From Micromonospora saelicesensis (lineage in GTDB: Bacteria > Actinomycetota > Actinomycetes > Mycobacteriales > Micromonosporaceae): DNA of 64,000 nucleotides. The DNA is taken from contig NZ_FMCR01000002.1 in assembly GCF_900091575.1 (NCBI RefSeq), positions 589,760 to 653,759 of the forward strand. The letters run 5' to 3'. The translations under genes were made by a program, and so were the position numbers. Below, one piece after another: positions 62,122-64,000 of the stretch; positions within the stretch are counted from its first letter, which is position 1; each line of letters starts with the position of its first letter. Below the pieces are notes generated by a model that saw nothing but the letters and a program-made list of their open reading frames with translations, did no database searches and was not told the origin of the DNA.

Positions 62122-64000
62122 GTGGATTCCAGCAACCCCGCCGAGGCGGTCAAGAACGTCGTGAAGACCGCCTCAGGCAAGATCGCCGACGCCCTCACCC
62201 CGGATGTCCCCGGTGCGCCGGGGAGCGCGCCACCGCCGCTCGAGGAGCCGACGACGCCGCACGACCCGCTGCCGCCGAAGTCGGAACAGGGGGCACCGCA
62301 GACGCGCACGCCGACCGGCGCGGAGACCGGCGCGCCGACGATCGCGAACGGTCAGCAGGGGGCCTACCTCACGACCGCGAACGGGGCGCGGCTGCGCGAC
62401 ACCGACCACTCGCTCAAGGCCGGCCCACGCGGCCCGGTGCTCCTCCAGGACCACCACCTACGCGAGAAGATCACGCACTTCGACCACGAACGCATTCCGG
62501 AGCGCGTGGTGCACGCCCGGGGCGCCGGCGCGCACGGTGTGTTCACCGCGTACGGCACCGCCGAGGCGGTCACCAGGGCCGGCTTCCTCAAGAAGGGACG
62601 CGAGACCGACGTCTTCGTCCGGTTCTCCACGGTGCTCGGTTCGCGGGGCTCGGCCGACACGGTCCGCGACACCCGTGGCTTCGCCACGAAGTTCTACACC
62701 GACGAGGGCACCTTCGACCTGGTCGGCAACAACATCCCGGTCTTCTTCATCCAGGACGCGATCAAGTTCCCGGACATCATCCACGCCGGCAAGCCGCACC
62801 CCGACCGGGAGATCCCGCAGGCGCAGAGCGCCCACGACACCTTCTGGGACTTCGTGTCGCTGCACACCGAGGCGCAGCACCACACCATCTGGAACATGTC
62901 CGACCGGGGCATTCCGCGTTCGTACCGGACGATGGAGGGCTTCGGCGTGCACACCTTCCGCCTCGTCAACGAGGCGGGGGAGACGGTGCTGGCCAAGTTC
63001 CACTGGAAGCCGAAGCTGGGCGTGCACTCGCTGACCTGGGAGGAGGCGCAGCTGATCGGCGGCATCGACCCGGACTTCCACCGCCGCGACCTCTACGACG
63101 CCATCGAGGCCGGCGCGTACCCCGAGTGGGAGCTGGGCATCCAGGTCTTCCCGGACACTCCCGAGGAGACCTTCGCCGGCATCGACCTGCTTGACCCCAC
63201 GAAGATCGTGCCGGAGGAGTTGGCCGAGGTGCAGCCCATCGGGCGGCTGGTGCTCAACCGGACGCCGACGAACTTCTTCGCCGAGACCGAACAGGTCGCC
63301 TTCCACCTCGGTCACCTGCCCCCGGGTATCGACGTCACCAACGACCCGCTGTTGCAGGGCCGGCTCTTCTCGTACGTCGACACGCAGCTCACCCGGCTGG
63401 GCGGGCCGAACTTCACGCAGATCCCGATCAACCGCCCGCACGCCGCCGTGAACGACATGCTGCGCGACGGCTTCCACCAGCACGCCGTGCACGCCGGCGT
63501 CGCGCCGTACCGGCCGAACTCGCTCGACGGCGGCAACCCGTTCCCCGCCGGGGACGCCGAGCACGCCTTCGTCGACGTGCCGGTCACTGTCGCGCAGGCA
63601 CCGAAGGTACGCGCGAACCCGGCCTCGTTCGACGACCACTACAGCCAGGTCCGCCTGTTCTGGCTGAGCATGTCGCCGGTCGAGAAGGAACACATCATCC
63701 GGGCGTACACCTTCGAGCTGGGCAAGTGCTACCACCAGGCGATCAAGGAGCGTCAGCTGCGGAGCCTCGCCAACATCGACCCGGTGCTGTGCGAGCAGGT
63801 CGCCACCGGGCTGGGCCTGCCCGCACCCCAGCCGACCGTCCCGCTCCCCGACGTCACGCCCAGCCCGGCGCTGTCGCAGGTCGGCCGGGAGTGGCCGAGC
63901 GACGGCCGGATGGTCGGGATCGTCGTCGACCCCGACGGCGACCTGGACGGCGTTGACGAGGTCCGCCGGGCCGTGTTCAGCGCCGGCATGGTGCCGCTGC
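62122..64000 (+). CDS. large-subunit (clade 2, KatE-type) monofunctional catalase, 3' end outside window
   Basis: At least 626 residues are visible and the frame is open at the window edge. An extended Pro/Thr-rich N-terminus (about 1-75) leads into the catalase core with catalytic His131 in [12 protein letters not shown], the distal Asn in [11 protein letters not shown] and the heme-ligand Tyr near 416 in [15 protein letters not shown] flavodoxin-like extra domain begins near residue 595 ([16 protein letters not shown]), marking it as a large-subunit catalase that removes hydrogen peroxide in the cytoplasm. The GTG start has GGAGAGG eight or nine bases upstream. It is divergent from the cutinase gene across 184 bases, with a 7-bp-arm palindrome at 61992-62011. 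Confidence 0.93.
   Translation, partial: MDSSNPAEAVKNVVKTASGKIADALTPDVPGAPGSAPPPLEEPTTPHDPLPPKSEQGAPQTRTPTGAETGAPTIANGQQGAYLTTANGARLRDTDHSLKAGPRGPVLLQDHHLREKITHFDHERIPERVVHARGAGAHGVFTAYGTAEAVTRAGFLKKGRETDVFVRFSTVLGSRGSADTVRDTRGFATKFYTDEGTFDLVGNNIPVFFIQDAIKFPDIIHAGKPHPDREIPQAQSAHDTFWDFVSLHTEAQHHTIWNMSDRGIPRSYRTMEGFGVHTFRLVNEAGETVLAKFHWKPKLGVHSLTWEEAQLIGGIDPDFHRRDLYDAIEAGAYPEWELGIQVFPDTPEETFAGIDLLDPTKIVPEELAEVQPIGRLVLNRTPTNFFAETEQVAFHLGHLPPGIDVTNDPLLQGRLFSYVDTQLTRLGGPNFTQIPINRPHAAVNDMLRDGFHQHAVHAGVAPYRPNSLDGGNPFPAGDAEHAFVDVPVTVAQAPKVRANPASFDDHYSQVRLFWLSMSPVEKEHIIRAYTFELGKCYHQAIKERQLRSLANIDPVLCEQVATGLGLPAPQPTVPLPDVTPSPALSQVGREWPSDGRMVGIVVDPDGDLDGVDEVRRAVFSAGMVPL

Overview
The window is very GC-rich with strong third-position GC bias, frequent GTG starts, many stop/start overlaps of the ATGA or GTGA type and few intergenic gaps. 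Together with the gene families present (DUF222/HNH nucleases, DUF5709, MmyB-type XRE regulators, XRE-nSTAND-WD40 proteins, LAL-type LuxR regulators, CBM2-tailed glycanases), this points to a chromosomal segment of an actinobacterium, most likely Micromonosporaceae. I saw no rRNA, tRNA, CRISPR array, transposase or phage genes. I could run no database search; family calls rest on motifs and remembered family sequences.

Layout. 1-6.2 kb: a SnoaL-like tail, a proline-iminopeptidase-like hydrolase, DUF5709, a drug-efflux MFS pump, a block of degenerate 50-60 bp tandem repeats, a DUF222-HNH protein and a DinB-like protein. 6.3-12.9 kb: a divergent catabolic cluster (IclR regulator and amidohydrolase leftward; CoA-transferase, citryl-CoA-lyase-like protein, LigB-like and LigA-like ring-cleavage dioxygenase subunits and a quinone-reductase-like enzyme rightward, mostly overlapping). 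13-16.6 kb: aldehyde dehydrogenase with an MmyB-type regulator, then an AraC/DUF2000 pair. 16.7-26.2 kb: secreted alginate-lyase-type enzyme, a MacB/LolDE-like exporter divergent from its probable two-component system, a secreted FN3-FN3-CBM2 protein, and a soluble transhydrogenase. 26.2-29.1 kb: a decayed CU044_5270-type gene and a three-gene overlapping operon (membrane protein, winged-helix regulator, Tat-type hydrolase) with a strong inverted repeat at its first start codon.

29.2-45.6 kb is a complete glucuronoxylan-use locus: secreted CE1 esterase-CBM2 and GH10 xylanase-CBM2; an oligosaccharide importer (lipoprotein plus two permeases, YesL-like protein; the ATPase is presumably elsewhere); GH3, GH42 and GH67 enzymes; a LacI regulator and a CE7 deacetylase. 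The two leftward transcription units share an identical 12-base operator core, and the LacI gene has its own palindrome, so one local regulator probably controls most of the locus.

45.7-49.8 kb holds a 1214-residue membrane-anchored XRE-nSTAND-WD40 protein with two palindromes upstream. 49.8-60.9 kb looks like acyl/branched-substrate metabolism: MaoC dehydratase, acyl-CoA dehydrogenase, LAL regulator, TetR regulator, SDR, and a five-gene Liv-type importer whose promoter is overlapped by a TetR-like palindrome. 61.0-61.9 kb encodes a secreted cutinase whose triad fits the Thermobifida polyester-hydrolase pattern. The window ends inside a large-subunit catalase. The most promising points for novelty are the dioxygenase/citryl-CoA-lyase cluster, the nSTAND protein, the polyester-hydrolase candidate, and several uncharacterised operator and repeat elements.
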